From contig NZ_CP011514.1 in assembly GCF_001653795.1 (NCBI RefSeq), positions 1,300,163-1,364,162 of the forward strand: 64,000 nt of DNA, given 5' to 3'. The notes beneath the pieces were generated by a model. That model was not told the origin of the DNA. It saw nothing but the letters and a program-made list of their open reading frames with translations, and made no database searches. This document shows positions 20,737 to 28,763 of the stretch, piece by piece (position 1 is the stretch's first letter; each line of letters opens with the position of its first letter). The DNA is from Mitsuaria sp. 7. Lineage in GTDB: Bacteria; Pseudomonadota; Gammaproteobacteria; Burkholderiales; Burkholderiaceae_C. A program made the translations under genes and the position numbers.

Positions 20737-21327
20737 ATGAAAGTCACCAAAGAGCAATCGGCCGCCAACCGCAAGGCGCTGGTCGACGCGGCGTCCAGGC
20801 TGTACCTGGAGCGCGGCGTGGCCGGCGTCGGGCTGGCGGAGATCTCCCGCGAGGCCGGCTTCACGCACGGCGGCTTCTACGGGCGCTTCGCGTCCAAGGA
20901 GGAACTCGCGGCCGAGGCCTGCGACGTGGCCTTCGAGGGCTCGCTGGCGCGGCTGGGGGCGCAGCTCGAGAAACACGGCGGCGACTACCAGCCCTTCCTC
21001 AAGCGCTACTTCGGCGCGGCGCATCGCGACGCGCCGGGCGCGGGGTGTCCGATGGCGGCGCTGGGCGTCGACGCGGCGCGCGAGGGCGGCCTGCTGCGCG
21101 AATCGATGAGCGGCGGCATCGCCGCCTACCTGCGCGAACTCGCCGTGCACCGGCCTGACGGCACGGTCGTCGACGAGCCGACCGCGGAGGACGAGGCCCG
21201 CGCGATCGGCGTGCTGACGACGATGGTCGGCGGGATGATCCTGGCCCGGGCCTGCGCGGGCGCGGCGCCGGGCCTGTCCGACAGGATCCTCAGGACGTCG
21301 CTGGAGGCGACGTCGAAGGCAGCTTGA
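20737..21327 (+). CDS. TetR/AcrR-family transcriptional regulator
   Basis: 196 aa from ATG 20737 (an in-frame ATG at 20725 would add MVLI). The N-terminal helix-turn-helix spans ~8-52, with GVAGVGLAEISREAGFTHGG and FYGRFASKEEL, the classic TetR signature. The C-terminal ligand/dimer domain contains GAGCPMAALG, common in a subfamily controlling efflux genes. It is divergently placed 157 nt from the MFS gene; the intergenic stretch includes GATGGTCGACATC (around 20616-20628), a near-palindrome that could be an operator. A TACAAT box at 20721-20726 lies 10 nt before the start. The last 38 nt overlap the convergent eamA-type gene. Confidence 0.92.
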   Translation: MKVTKEQSAANRKALVDAASRLYLERGVAGVGLAEISREAGFTHGGFYGRFASKEELAAEACDVAFEGSLARLGAQLEKHGGDYQPFLKRYFGAAHRDAPGAGCPMAALGVDAAREGGLLRESMSGGIAAYLRELAVHRPDGTVVDEPTAEDEARAIGVLTTMVGGMILARACAGAAPGLSDRILRTSLEATSKAA

Positions 21328-22180
21328 GCACGCCCACCGCCAGCGCGGTCCCGAGCAGCACCACGAGGCATCCCGCGGCCATGCTGGTGCTCAGCGTCTC
21401 GCCGAGGAAGATCCAGCCCCACAGCAGTCCGAAGACCGGGATCAGGAAGGTCACCGAGATCGTGTTGGTCGGGCCGACGCGCTTCATGAGCCGGAAGAAC
21501 AGGATGTACGCGATGCCGGTGCACAGGAGCGCCAGCAGGGCGACCGCGCCCCACGCGTGACCGCTGGGCAGCGCGGCCGGACGCAGCGTCCACGCCGGCG
21601 CGGCCAGCAGCAACGCGGCGGCGAACTGGCTGCCGGTGGCCACGGCCAGCGGGCTGGCGCCGGTGAGGTAGCGCTTGGTGGCGCTGGCGGCGATGCCGTA
21701 GCTCAGCGCGGCGATCAGGCAGGCGACGATGGCGAAGCCGCTGCCGCCGGGCTTGAACGAGGCCTTGTCCCAGGCCAGCAGCACGACGCCGGCGAAACCC
21801 AGCGCCAGGCCCAGCATCCGCGATCCATCCAGGCGTTGCCCGAACCAGGCCCACGCGACCAGCGCGCCCCACATGGGCGTGGTGGCGTTGAGGATGCTCG
21901 ACAGGCCGGCGTTGATCGACAGCGCGGCGAAGCTGAACAGCGCGAACGGGAAGGCGCTGTTGAGCAGACCGACCAGCAGCAGGCCCTTCCAGTGGGTGCG
22001 CAGGTCGCCGAGGCCCTCGCGCAGGCCCAGCAGCGGGAGCAGGAACAGCGAGGCGCCGGCCACGCGCACGGCGGCCGTCGCGACCGCGCCGAACTCGGGC
22101 GCGGCGACCCGCATGAACAGGAACGAGGCGCCCCAGATGGCGGCCAGGACCAGCAGTTCGATCAGATCGCTACGCTTCAC
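21290..22180 (-). CDS. EamA/DMT-superfamily transporter
   Basis: 296 aa with ten predicted transmembrane helices in two repeated EamA domains (~5-140 and ~150-285). Recognisable motifs are LVLAAIWGASFLFMR at the N-terminus and FRLMKRVGPTNTISVTFLIPVFGLLWG in the second half. Members export amino acids or other metabolites; the substrate is unknown. The GTG start overlaps the ogt stop as GTGA, so it is the third gene of the alkylation-repair operon, which is an unusual partner. Its 3' end overlaps the TetR gene. Confidence 0.9.
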   Translation of the reverse strand: MKRSDLIELLVLAAIWGASFLFMRVAAPEFGAVATAAVRVAGASLFLLPLLGLREGLGDLRTHWKGLLLVGLLNSAFPFALFSFAALSINAGLSSILNATTPMWGALVAWAWFGQRLDGSRMLGLALGFAGVVLLAWDKASFKPGGSGFAIVACLIAALSYGIAASATKRYLTGASPLAVATGSQFAAALLLAAPAWTLRPAALPSGHAWGAVALLALLCTGIAYILFFRLMKRVGPTNTISVTFLIPVFGLLWGWIFLGETLSTSMAAGCLVVLLGTALAVGVLKLPSTSPPATS

Positions 22181-22758
22181 GCGGGGGCCTCTTGATTGTT
22201 GTCGTGCTTGCCGGGACGGCGCGTGGCCGCATTCCCGGGAGGAGTCTCTGTCGGCGAGGGGCGAAGCTTAGCGGGCAGTCCACCTTCGATTGTCAGTAGG
22301 GCTTCCTTGCGGTGGAGGCCGCCGGCATAGCCGGTCAGGCTGCCGTCGGCGCCGAGCACGCGGTGGCACGGGATCAGCACCGAGACCGGGTTGCGGCCCA
22401 CCGCTGCCGCGACGGCGCGCACGGCGTCGGGCCGGCCCAGGCGCGCGGCGAGCTGGCCGTAGGTGACGGTCTCGCCCGCCGGGATGCCGAGCAGCGCCTG
22501 CCACACGGCCTGCTGGAAGGCGGTGCCGGATGGGGACATCGGCGGCAAGGTCGCGGCACGACCGGCGAAGTAGTCCTTCATCGCCGCGACGGTGTCGCGC
22601 AGCAGCGCATCGTCATCGACGCGAGGAGCGCTCAGGGCGCCCGGGTGATACTTCTGGTCCTCGAACCAGAGGCCCGACAGACCCTCGGCGTTGCGCGCGA
22701 TCAGCAGGCGGCCGAGCGGGGTGTCGGTGTCGGTCCAGGCGGTGTGCGTCGGCTTCAT
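22177..22758 (-). CDS. ogt: Methylated-DNA--protein-cysteine S-methyltransferase (Ogt)
   Basis: 193 aa. The C-terminal half holds the helix-turn-helix (TVTYGQLAARLGRPDAVRAV) and the suicide motif IPCHRV with acceptor C131, followed by GYAGGLHRKEALL. It directly reverses O6-methylguanine and O4-methylthymine. The last ~30 residues (from KLRPSPTE) are a non-conserved polar tail. Start and stop overlap neighbours on both sides (ATGA with the Ada-AlkA gene, GTGA with the EamA gene). Together with the Ada-AlkA fusion upstream it supplies the methyltransferase activity that the fusion lacks. Confidence 0.96.
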   Translation of the reverse strand: MKPTHTAWTDTDTPLGRLLIARNAEGLSGLWFEDQKYHPGALSAPRVDDDALLRDTVAAMKDYFAGRAATLPPMSPSGTAFQQAVWQALLGIPAGETVTYGQLAARLGRPDAVRAVAAAVGRNPVSVLIPCHRVLGADGSLTGYAGGLHRKEALLTIEGGLPAKLRPSPTETPPGNAATRRPGKHDNNQEAPA

Positions 22759-24353
22759 GACGGGATTCCTTTGACGGTCTTGACCTTGGGTTTGAGCGCC
22801 GCATCCCGCCATAGTTGCAACACGGCGTAGCTGCGGTAAGGCGCGAAATGCTCGGCGGCGGCGATCAGCTCGCGGGGGCGCAGCGGCTGGCCGGCGCGTT
22901 CCTCGAGGCATTGCTTCAGCACGACGTCGCCCGGCAGGTAGGCGTCGGGCCAGCTCCAGCCGCGCATCAGCATGTAGTGCGCGGTCCAGGGGCCGAGGCC
23001 GGGCAGGGCGGCGAGCTCCGCGATCGCGTCCTCCACCGTGCCGCGACCATGGGCGAAGGCGAGCGTGGGCCATTGGCGGGCGAGGTGGATCAACGCCTCG
23101 GCGCGGCGGCCCGGCATGCCGAGCGGGGCGATGTCGTCGACGGTCGCGGCGGCCAGCGTGGCCGGTGTCGGGAACACGTGCGTGACGCCGGGCGGCGCGC
23201 CTGCGGCATCGGGCAACGGCTCGCCGAACTTGGCGATCAGGCGCGTGGCCAGCGTGCGGGCGGCGGCGACCGTGATCTGCTGGCCGAGCACGGCGCGGAT
23301 CGCGAGCTCGAACCGGTCGAGCGACCCCGGCAGTCGCAGCCCAGCGGCGGCGGGACCGAGCGTCTCGCCGAGCGCCGCGGCGATGGCGTGAGGATCGGCG
23401 TCGAGGTCGAGCCAGCGACGCAGGCGCGGCATCAGCGGCGCGATCACGGGCCACAGCGAAGGGCTCAGCGACAGGCGCACGCGGGGCCGTTCGTCCCCGT
23501 CGGCGGGCAGGCGCACCGACAGCCAGCCGAGCACATCGGGCAGACCCGGTCGCACAAAGCGCACGCTGCGCGACAGCGAGAGGCGCTCTACATCGACCTG
23601 CTCAACACCTGGCACCGCGCGGGCGGCGAGGAAGTTCAGCAGCGCCGAACTCAGCAAGGGCGGACGCAGGTCCAGGCGCAACTCGGCCGTTTCCAGCGCA
23701 TTGCCGGGCGGGCTCGCGTCGGCCTCGGCGCCGCCCTTGCGCAGCGCGGACGGACTCAGTCGGTAATGCTCCTGGAAGGCGGCGTTGAAGCGGCGCAGAC
23801 TGGAGAAGCCCGCCGCGAGCGCGACCTCGCCGATCGGCAGGCGCGTGTCGGTCAGCAACTGCTTGGCGAGCAGCAGGCGGCGTGTCTGCAGGTACTGGAG
23901 CGGCGCCACGCCGTGCACGGCCGTGAACACGCGGCGCACGTGACGTTCGCTCACACCCAGGTGCGCGGCGAGCGCCGGCAACGAGGCCTCTTCCGGCGCG
24001 CATTCGTCGAGCCACCGCGCCGCTTCGCGGGCCAGCACCTCGGCGGCGTCCATCGTGCTCCACGGTCGTGCGGCGGGCGCCAACTCGGGGCGGCATTTCA
24101 GGCACGGGCGGAAGCGTGCGGCTTCCGCCAGCGTCGCGCTGGGGAAGAAGCGGCAGTTCTCGCGCCGCGGCGCACGCACCCGGCAGATCGGTCGGCAATA
24201 GACGCCGGTCGACGTCACGCCAACGAACCATTGACCGTCGAAGCGCGCATCGCGCGCCAGCAGTGCCGGGTAGCAGTGATCGGGGTCGAGGAGGAAGTCC
24301 ATGGAAAGGATCATAGGAGCCGGGGTCCTGCGGTTCTCGCCGTTTTCGGACAT
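22755..24353 (-). CDS. Ada N-terminal/AraC regulator fused to AlkA 3-methyladenine glycosylase
   Basis: 532 aa. The Ada zinc domain has C53, C57, C84 and C87 (VYCRPICRVRAP and RPCLKCRPE), equivalent to the methyl-accepting Cys4 site of Ada. An AraC-type HTH follows (~105-205). The AlkA-type part (~225-532) has the helix-hairpin-helix PGLGPWTAHYMLMRG and catalytic D476 in LPGDVVLKQ. It should sense methyl phosphotriesters, activate transcription and excise alkylated bases. The Ada C-terminal methyltransferase is replaced by glycosylase and supplied separately by ogt next door. Start is uncertain: ATGs at 24353, 24314 and 24302 are in frame, the last being closest to the conserved domain start. 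Confidence 0.94.
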   Translation of the reverse strand: MSENGENRRTPAPMILSMDFLLDPDHCYPALLARDARFDGQWFVGVTSTGVYCRPICRVRAPRRENCRFFPSATLAEAARFRPCLKCRPELAPAARPWSTMDAAEVLAREAARWLDECAPEEASLPALAAHLGVSERHVRRVFTAVHGVAPLQYLQTRRLLLAKQLLTDTRLPIGEVALAAGFSSLRRFNAAFQEHYRLSPSALRKGGAEADASPPGNALETAELRLDLRPPLLSSALLNFLAARAVPGVEQVDVERLSLSRSVRFVRPGLPDVLGWLSVRLPADGDERPRVRLSLSPSLWPVIAPLMPRLRRWLDLDADPHAIAAALGETLGPAAAGLRLPGSLDRFELAIRAVLGQQITVAAARTLATRLIAKFGEPLPDAAGAPPGVTHVFPTPATLAAATVDDIAPLGMPGRRAEALIHLARQWPTLAFAHGRGTVEDAIAELAALPGLGPWTAHYMLMRGWSWPDAYLPGDVVLKQCLEERAGQPLRPRELIAAAEHFAPYRSYAVLQLWRDAALKPKVKTVKGIPS

Positions 24354-24435
24354 GTCCCTGAAGGCCCCTGGCCCGGGAATTGCCCTCTAGGGACCTCCGT
24401 GCACCGGGTTACACGGAGGCCTCATACGCGCTGCC

Positions 24436-24441
24436 TACAAT
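24436..24441 (+). promoter_or_regulatory. Putative -10 element (TACAAT) for the phosphohexomutase gene
   Basis: TACAAT lies 42 nt before the ATG, leaving room for a ~36-nt leader that contains AAGGAAG just before the start. No convincing -35 is visible. Confidence 0.4.
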
Positions 24442-24483
24442 GCGCCCCAGTTCGAATCTCCACCAATTCCTGCAAGGAAGCAC

Positions 24484-25872
24484 ATGCAAGTTCACGCATC
24501 CATCTTCAAGGCTTACGACATCCGCGGCGTCGTGGGTACGACGCTGGACGAGGCGCTGGCCGAGGCGCTCGGCAAGGCCTTCGGCACCGAGGCGATCAAC
24601 GGCGGTGAGAAGGCGGTTGCTGTCGGCCGTGACGGCCGCCTGTCGGGCCCGTCGCTGGTGGACGCGCTGATCCGCGGTCTGAAGTCGACCGGACTGGACG
24701 TCGTCGACATCGGCGCGGTCACGACGCCGATGCTGTACTACGTCGCCGCCACGCGCGGCAAGCACGGCTGCAACTCCGGCATCATGGTCACGGGCAGCCA
24801 CAACCCGAAGGATTACAACGGCTTCAAGATGGTCCTGAAGGGTGCCGCCGTCTACGGCGAGCAGATCCAGGGCCTGAAGCGCCGCATCGAGGCCGAGGAC
24901 TACGTCACCGGCAACGGCCGTGTCGGTCAGATGGACGTCATCGCCGAGTACACGCAGCGCATCGTCAAGGATGCCAAGCTGTCGCGTCCGATGAAGGTCG
25001 TGGTCGACAGCGGCAACGGCATCCCGGGCGCGACCGCTCCGGCGATCCTGCGCGCGCTGGGCTGCGAGGTGATCGACATCTTCTCGAAGGTGGACGGCGA
25101 CTTCCCCAACCACCATCCGGATCCGTCGCGTCCCGAGAACCTCGAGGACCTCAAGCGCATCGTGCACGCGACCGACGCCGAGCTGGGCCTGGCCTTCGAC
25201 GGCGACGGCGACCGCCTGGGCATCGTGACCAAGGAAGGCACGATGATCATGCCGGACCGTCAGATCATGCTGATCGCCGCGGACATCCTGACGCGCCTGC
25301 CGGGCTCGGAGATCATCTTCGACGTCAAGTGCACGCAACGCCTGGCGCCGTGGATCGAAGAGCACGGCGGCAAGCCGCTGATGTGGATGACGGGCCACTC
25401 GCTGGCCAAGGCCAAGCTGAAGGAAACCGGCGCGCCGCTGGCCGGCGAGCTGTCGGGCCACATCTTCTTCGCCGAGCGCTGGTACGGCTTCGACGACGCG
25501 ATGTACACCGCCGCGCGCATGCTGGAGATCCTGTCGCGCAGCGATGACCCGAGCAAGGTCCTCAACGACCTGCCCAACAGCGTCAACACGCCGGAACTGA
25601 ACGTCCCCTGCAAGGAAGGCGAGCACCACGAGGTCGTCGCCAAGCTCAAGGAGATCGCCGAGTTCCCGAACGCCAAGGACATCATCACGATCGACGGCAT
25701 CCGCGTGGAATACGACGACGGCTTCGGCCTGGTGCGTGCGTCCAACACGACGCCGGTGCTGGTGCTGCGCTTCGAAGGCCACACCCAGGAAGCGCTGGAG
25801 CGCATCCAGAAGGAAGTGCTGGCCCAGCTCAAGCGCGTGAAGCCGGACATCACCTTCACGTCCGGCCACTGA
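24484..25872 (+). CDS. Phosphomannomutase/phosphoglucomutase
   Basis: 462 aa, the AlgC/ManB type of alpha-D-phosphohexomutase. The phosphoserine loop TGSHNP contains S105, the metal-binding loop DGDGDR contains D239, D241 and D243, and the sugar-binding loop ELSGH is present. The C-terminal RASNTTPVLVLRFEG motif binds phosphate. It interconverts hexose 6- and 1-phosphates for LPS core, exopolysaccharide or GDP-mannose precursors. The ATG is preceded by AAGGAAG. The LPS gene waaA follows after 7 nt, supporting an envelope-sugar role. Confidence 0.95.
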   Translation: MQVHASIFKAYDIRGVVGTTLDEALAEALGKAFGTEAINGGEKAVAVGRDGRLSGPSLVDALIRGLKSTGLDVVDIGAVTTPMLYYVAATRGKHGCNSGIMVTGSHNPKDYNGFKMVLKGAAVYGEQIQGLKRRIEAEDYVTGNGRVGQMDVIAEYTQRIVKDAKLSRPMKVVVDSGNGIPGATAPAILRALGCEVIDIFSKVDGDFPNHHPDPSRPENLEDLKRIVHATDAELGLAFDGDGDRLGIVTKEGTMIMPDRQIMLIAADILTRLPGSEIIFDVKCTQRLAPWIEEHGGKPLMWMTGHSLAKAKLKETGAPLAGELSGHIFFAERWYGFDDAMYTAARMLEILSRSDDPSKVLNDLPNSVNTPELNVPCKEGEHHEVVAKLKEIAEFPNAKDIITIDGIRVEYDDGFGLVRASNTTPVLVLRFEGHTQEALERIQKEVLAQLKRVKPDITFTSGH

Positions 25873-25879
25873 TCGTCCC

Positions 25880-27193
25880 TTGCCCGCCGATTCGTTCAAG
25901 GAGCGCCTGGCGCGCGGCGTCTTCAGCACGGTGCTGAGGCTCGCCTCGCCAGCGTACTTCCTGCGCCTGTTCCTGCGCGGACGCCAGGAACCGCTCTATG
26001 CGGTGCATCCGGGCGAGCGCTTCGGCTTCGGCGAGGCGATCGCGCCGGGCGCGATCTGGGTGCATGCGGTCTCGCTGGGCGAGACGCGCGCGGCGGCGGC
26101 GCTGATCGAGCGCCTGCGCCAGGAGCGGCCCGGCATGCGACTGCTGCTCACGCACACGACGGCGACCGGCCGGGAGGCCGGCGGCTCGTTGCTGCGCGAC
26201 GGCGACACGCAGCGCTGGCTGCCCTTCGACACGCCCGGCGCGGTGCGTCGTTTCCTGAAGCGCACGCGACCGGCGGTCGGCGTGCTGATGGAAACCGAGA
26301 TCTGGCCCAACGTCCAGCACGAGTCGCAGAAGGCGGGCGTGCCCATGGTGCTCGCCAACGCGCGGCTCTCCGCGCGCAGCCTGCGTCGCGGCGAGAAGTT
26401 CAAGGCGCTGCTCGCGCCGGCGGCGCGCAGCCTGAAGCTCGCGCTCGCGCAGACGGCCGCTGATGCCGAGCGCCTGCGGCAGGCCGGGGTCGAGGACGTG
26501 CGCGTCTGCGGCAACCTGAAGTTCGACCTTCAGCCCGATGAAGCGCTGCTTGCGCGCGGCCGCGCGTGGCGTGCCGCGTTGAATCGACCGGTGGTGATGC
26601 TGGCGGTCTCTCGCGAAGGCGAGGAAGCCGCGATGCTGGCCGCCTGGAAGGCTGCCAGCGAGGCGAGGGCGGCCGCGGGTTCACCGCTGCTGCTGATCGT
26701 GCCGCGTCACCCGCAGCGCTTCGATGAGATCGCCGCGATGGTGACCGATGCGGGGCTCACGCTTGCGCGACGCAGTGCCTTCGGCACCAGCGACATCGCC
26801 ACGCCGCCATTGAGCGCGGGAGTGGCGGACGTGTGGCTGGGCGATTCAATGCGCGAGATGGCGCTGTATTACGGCCTGGCCGATGTCGCGCTGCTCGGCG
26901 GCAGCTTCGAGAAGCTGGGCGGCCAGAACCTGATCGAGACGGCGGCGTGCGGCGTGCCGCTGTTCATGGGACCTCACACCTTCAACTTCGCCGAGGCGGC
27001 GGAGCTGTCGCTGCAGGCGGGGGCGGCGCGGCGCGTCGAGACGCTGTCGCAAGGGCTAGATGAAGCGCTGACGCTGCTGACGAAGTCTGGCGAGCGCGAC
27101 GCCATGGCCGCAGCGGCCACGGCCTTCGCCGCGGCGCATCGCGGCGCGGCCGCGCGGATGGCGGCGCCTATCCTGGCGCTTCTGGGTCGTTAG
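25880..27193 (+). CDS. waaA: 3-deoxy-D-manno-octulosonic acid (Kdo) transferase WaaA
   Basis: 437 aa. An N-terminal hydrophobic segment (RLASPAYFLRLFL, ~20-33) anchors the enzyme to the inner membrane. The glycosyltransferase N-domain has the catalytic base E68 in SLGETRAA and METEIWPN. The C-domain has VPRHPQRF, GGSFEKLGGQNLIE and GPHTFNFAE, all standard for WaaA. It adds Kdo to lipid IVA in the LPS inner core. The start is TTG, 7 nt after the phosphohexomutase stop with no visible Shine-Dalgarno, so coupling to the upstream gene is likely; no nearer ATG or GTG keeps the membrane anchor. Confidence 0.95.
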   Translation: MPADSFKERLARGVFSTVLRLASPAYFLRLFLRGRQEPLYAVHPGERFGFGEAIAPGAIWVHAVSLGETRAAAALIERLRQERPGMRLLLTHTTATGREAGGSLLRDGDTQRWLPFDTPGAVRRFLKRTRPAVGVLMETEIWPNVQHESQKAGVPMVLANARLSARSLRRGEKFKALLAPAARSLKLALAQTAADAERLRQAGVEDVRVCGNLKFDLQPDEALLARGRAWRAALNRPVVMLAVSREGEEAAMLAAWKAASEARAAAGSPLLLIVPRHPQRFDEIAAMVTDAGLTLARRSAFGTSDIATPPLSAGVADVWLGDSMREMALYYGLADVALLGGSFEKLGGQNLIETAACGVPLFMGPHTFNFAEAAELSLQAGAARRVETLSQGLDEALTLLTKSGERDAMAAAATAFAAAHRGAAARMAAPILALLGR

Positions 27194-27249
27194 GCCCGGG
27201 CGATCCTGCGAGGAGGGTCAGGTCATGCGCGCGCCTGGACGCCATGGCA

Positions 27250-28371
27250 TCAGAGTTCCTCGGCGGCCTGAACCGAGAGCCACTTTTCGAAGTTCTTCCT
27301 GGCCAGCGTCGCCAGCATGCCTTGGAACAGTGTCTTGTCGCCTAGATAGAGGCTGTGACGTATCACGGTAAAGGGGTTCATCCGGTTCTCGGAACTGTCT
27401 TCAAAGTGAACCTGGTACCGCTTGACGATGCCGATGTTCTCGCGCAGATATTGGTTGAACTCCGAGCGCGAAATGGACGGCTGCGCTGTCACGATCTCCT
27501 GAACGAAGCCATCCACCTTCTGCGGCACAAAGTCGAAGGCGGGGAAGAAATGGCTGGCGATCTTCAGGAAATTGAATGCGTTGAGTTTCGCGCTGCGACG
27601 CTCGATGGCGGGGGACGCGGGAGGCTCGGTGCGCGGCGCTTCAACCGGTCCTGCACCGTTGACGCCCTGCGCCGCCGCCGTGTCGGCGGGTTCGGCCGGC
27701 TCGTCCTCCTCCTTCTGGATCTCTTCTTCGGTGGAGTCCCGGATCTGCCGGAACTCCCGGTCGGCCAGTTCGAAGAGTGCGGCCAGCGTGTTGATCCGGC
27801 GCTTCAGATGGTTGGGGATGGACTTCTTGTACTTGATCTTGTGATCCAGCACGCTCCATGAGTCCTGGACGATTGTTCGTACCTGCACTTCGAACTGAAG
27901 GTCCGCATAGGCGCGGTACTCGGGCAACTCAAGTCGCGGGTTCTTGAGCTTGAGATCGAAATGCAGACCCTTGTAGCCGAACGATGCCTCCGTGTTCTCG
28001 ATGGTCGAAATCTTGTCCGTGACTTCGACAACCTCGAACTCGCTCTGGAGAATCGCGCCGATCTTCTCTATGTCGTCCTCATAGAGGCAGACGATACGAA
28101 GACCGACCAGGTCACTGATGTGACTTCTGATCTCGTAGTCCGTCGATTCGGTCTCCAGTGCCTGGCGGTACTTGAGATTGAATTTCTTGATGCACTCCTC
28201 ACGGTCCTTCAGCCGCGATTCGATCTTGGAGAAAGGCACCGAGCCGAGTTGTGGGAGGAGGTCCGTGAGGAGGCTGACAAGCGAGCGGCCAGCATTCTGC
28301 AGCCTCGCTGAATTGGCTTCGTAGAAAACCCGGAACCGTGCCTTCTCGCCCTCGAAATCCAGACTGCCCAT
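27250..28371 (-). CDS. RelA/SpoT-domain protein, putative small alarmone synthetase with C-terminal extension
   Basis: 373 aa; ATG 28371 follows GGAGG at 6 nt. The synthetase domain (~40-215) keeps the (p)ppGpp synthetase signatures: basic RLKDREECIKKF, D87 and R92 in SDLVGLRIV, Y133 and H137 in GYKGLHFD, E161 and R165 in FEVQVRT, and H177 in DSWSVLDHKIKYK. There is no HD hydrolase domain. A charged Glu-rich linker (~212-260) leads to an unrecognised C-terminal domain of ~110 residues. Base composition is visibly lower in GC than the neighbours, suggesting transfer. It could be a stress-response synthetase or a toxic/antiphage alarmone synthetase; the sequence alone does not decide. Confidence 0.85.
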   Translation of the reverse strand: MGSLDFEGEKARFRVFYEANSARLQNAGRSLVSLLTDLLPQLGSVPFSKIESRLKDREECIKKFNLKYRQALETESTDYEIRSHISDLVGLRIVCLYEDDIEKIGAILQSEFEVVEVTDKISTIENTEASFGYKGLHFDLKLKNPRLELPEYRAYADLQFEVQVRTIVQDSWSVLDHKIKYKKSIPNHLKRRINTLAALFELADREFRQIRDSTEEEIQKEEDEPAEPADTAAAQGVNGAGPVEAPRTEPPASPAIERRSAKLNAFNFLKIASHFFPAFDFVPQKVDGFVQEIVTAQPSISRSEFNQYLRENIGIVKRYQVHFEDSSENRMNPFTVIRHSLYLGDKTLFQGMLATLARKNFEKWLSVQAAEEL

Positions 28372-28422
28372 ATTTTTCCTCCCTGTTGCCAAGGCGCACC
28401 GGATGGGCGCCGCAGGCCTGTG

Positions 28423-28445
28423 TGTGCCAGTGCACAGACGGCACA
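28423..28445. promoter_or_regulatory. Inverted repeat TGTGCC-N11-GGCACA in the divergent intergenic region
   Basis: A 6-bp dyad with an 11-nt spacer (itself containing GTGCAC) sits about 52 nt upstream of the RelA/SpoT-domain gene start and about 57 nt upstream of the DUF1488 gene. The position suits an operator for either gene. The function is inferred. Confidence 0.35.
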
Positions 28446-28501
28446 GTTGAATGCGCCCAACCTGACCCTTCACGGCGCCGCCCCGGCGCCAGGGAGGTCT
28501 T

Positions 28502-28756
28502 GTGAAACCCGCCGCGTTCTACGACCTGAGTTCAGGGACCATCCGCTTCTGGGTGCTCGTGGATGAGCAATTCGTCGGCGCTTCCGTCCGGCGCGAGTCG
28601 CTCCACTATCGCTACAGCCCCCACAACACGAACGACGATCCGCTGCAGACCTTCCAGGCCCATACGGAAGAGCTCGAGGGGATCGTTCGACGACGCATCG
28701 CCAGCGGCTCGCGCGAACCGGTGATGCTGCGTGACCATGACCTGATGGCCGGGTAG
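28502..28756 (+). CDS. DUF1488-family small protein
   Basis: 84 aa; GTG start preceded by GGGAGGT at close spacing. The pattern YDLSSGTIRFWVLVDEQ, then V-RRESL and a C-terminal helix FQAHTEELEGIVRRRI, resembles the DUF1488 family of short uncharacterised proteobacterial proteins. No signal peptide or membrane segment is present. It is divergent from the RelA/SpoT-domain gene and ends 7 nt before the convergent ATPase gene. GC content is intermediate. No function can be assigned. Confidence 0.72.
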   Translation: MKPAAFYDLSSGTIRFWVLVDEQFVGASVRRESLHYRYSPHNTNDDPLQTFQAHTEELEGIVRRRIASGSREPVMLRDHDLMAG

Positions 28757-28763
28757 GGGCCCG

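Noticed and set aside
28374..28473. Longer N-terminus for the RelA/SpoT-domain protein starting at 28473
   Set aside because: The extra 34 residues are unconserved and the internal ATG at 28371 has a near-perfect Shine-Dalgarno sequence.
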